A stretch of 64,000 nucleotides of DNA, from NCBI GenBank assembly GCA_023431185.1, contig JAEYXS010000110.1, forward strand, positions 25,595 through 89,594, in the 5' to 3' direction. The DNA comes from Verrucomicrobiota bacterium. Its GTDB lineage: Bacteria; Verrucomicrobiota; Verrucomicrobiia; Limisphaerales; JAEYXS01. The notes under the pieces are model-generated. The model was not told the DNA's origin and searched no databases. It saw nothing but the letters and a program-made list of their open reading frames with translations. The position numbers were made by a program, and so were the translations under genes. This document shows positions 63,540 to 64,000 of this stretch, piece after piece (the stretch's first letter is position 1; every line of letters starts with the position of its first letter).

Positions 63540-63647
63540 GCGGGAGTTGTTTCATGACCAGGAGGCAGGAGCAATACGCATGTTCCCGTAGCAGCTCCTT
63601 GCCAGATGTGTTTAAACAGAGATACTGTCAGGCAATTCACAAGACCT

Positions 63648-64000
63648 ATGCTGACCCGCACACGCTTCGCCTTATTTTGTTTGCTCCTGGTTTCCGCTTT
63701 GACGGCCGGTGCCGCCGCGAAACGCCCGAACGTCCTCTTTTGCATCGCCGATGACTGGTCTTACGGCCACGCCAGTGCTTATGGAGCCAAGTGGGTCAAG
63801 ACACCGGGCTTTGATCGCGTGGCGCGGGAAGGGCTGCTGTTCCACAATGCGTTCACGCCGAACGCCAAATGCGCACCGTCGCGTTCCATCATCATCACCG
63901 GGCGTTATTCCTGGCAGTTGGAAGAGGCGGCGAACCACATCTGCTATTTCCCGGCGAAGTTCAAATCCGTGGTCGAGGTACTGGGCGAGAACGGCTACAC
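63648..64000 (+). CDS. Type I sulfatase, N-terminal part (3' end outside window)
   Basis: The frame from the ATG at 63648 reads a signal peptide (MLTRTRFALFCLLLVSALTA), then KRPNVLFCIADDWSYGHASA with the N-terminal metal-binding Asp pair, and the modification motif KCAPSRSIIITGRYS (C-x-P-x-R). The frame stays open to the window end, giving 117 full codons. It is the fourth sulfatase in the window and belongs to the same formylglycine class. The spacer before it (63540-63647) shows no other feature. Confidence 0.9.
   Translation, partial: MLTRTRFALFCLLLVSALTAGAAAKRPNVLFCIADDWSYGHASAYGAKWVKTPGFDRVAREGLLFHNAFTPNAKCAPSRSIIITGRYSWQLEEAANHICYFPAKFKSVVEVLGENGY

Overview
The window is high-GC bacterial chromosome with the gene content of a Verrucomicrobiota member, probably of the Pedosphaera/Limisphaera group. 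The markers are two PVC-type beta-propeller/HEAT/CxxCH cytochrome proteins, a DUF1501 + PSCyt1-DUF1549-DUF1553 pair, four formylglycine-type sulfatases, a DUF1080 protein, a secreted Ig/delta-60-repeat protein and pseudopilin-like proteins. The assignment rests on protein families read by eye. Many genes lack a clear Shine-Dalgarno sequence, so several starts were chosen from signal peptides or domain boundaries. No rRNA, tRNA, CRISPR array or prophage was seen.

Layout. 1-5.1 kb: the end of homoserine dehydrogenase, threonine synthase, and a large secreted Ig/delta-60 protein. 5.4-15.6 kb: RNase III, a zinc-ribbon protein, an M24-fold protein with degraded metal ligands, a YdcF protein, a PVC cytochrome protein, a lipoprotein esterase, a LOG-family protein and a Sua5-type tRNA modification enzyme. 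15.6-20.6 kb: a TolC-type protein, then clpP-clpX-aminotransferase ending at a strong terminator. 20.6-21.5 kb: an intact REP-associated tyrosine transposase between two inverted double-hairpin REP elements. 21.6-25.1 kb: a Can-type beta-carbonic anhydrase, a MarR regulator and a two-hydrolase protein joined by EF-hands.

25.3-32.3 kb is a catabolic block: sulfatase, sulfatase, DUF1080 protein and sulfatase in tight series, with a convergent SLC13-type permease. It looks like a desulfation and uptake module for sulfated glycans. 32.5-42.6 kb: a LysM protein, a small membrane protein, proC, a DegT aminotransferase, a GT-C-like membrane protein, a deiodinase-like thioredoxin-fold protein, a second PVC cytochrome protein and enolase.

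42.7-51.2 kb: a tandem pair of pseudopilin-like proteins without a prepilin cleavage site, a rhodanese/fatty-acid-hydroxylase fusion, two unrecognised proteins and an unusually long pyruvate:ferredoxin oxidoreductase. 51.6-56.1 kb is an accessory stretch of small proteins, decayed sequence (a frameshifted four-helix-bundle suffix remnant), dispersed palindromes and heptanucleotide tandem repeats, including about 1.4 kb that is almost gene-free. 56.1-64 kb: the DUF1501/DUF1553 pair, a gamma-carbonic anhydrase-like protein, a small secreted repeat protein, an MBL-fold hydrolase, a methyltransferase and the start of a fourth sulfatase cut by the window edge.

The observations most worth following are the RAYT with covarying GGT-loop hairpins, the unprocessed pseudopilin-like pair, the rhodanese-hydroxylase fusion, the expanded PFOR, and heptamer repeats that recur in three separate spacers.
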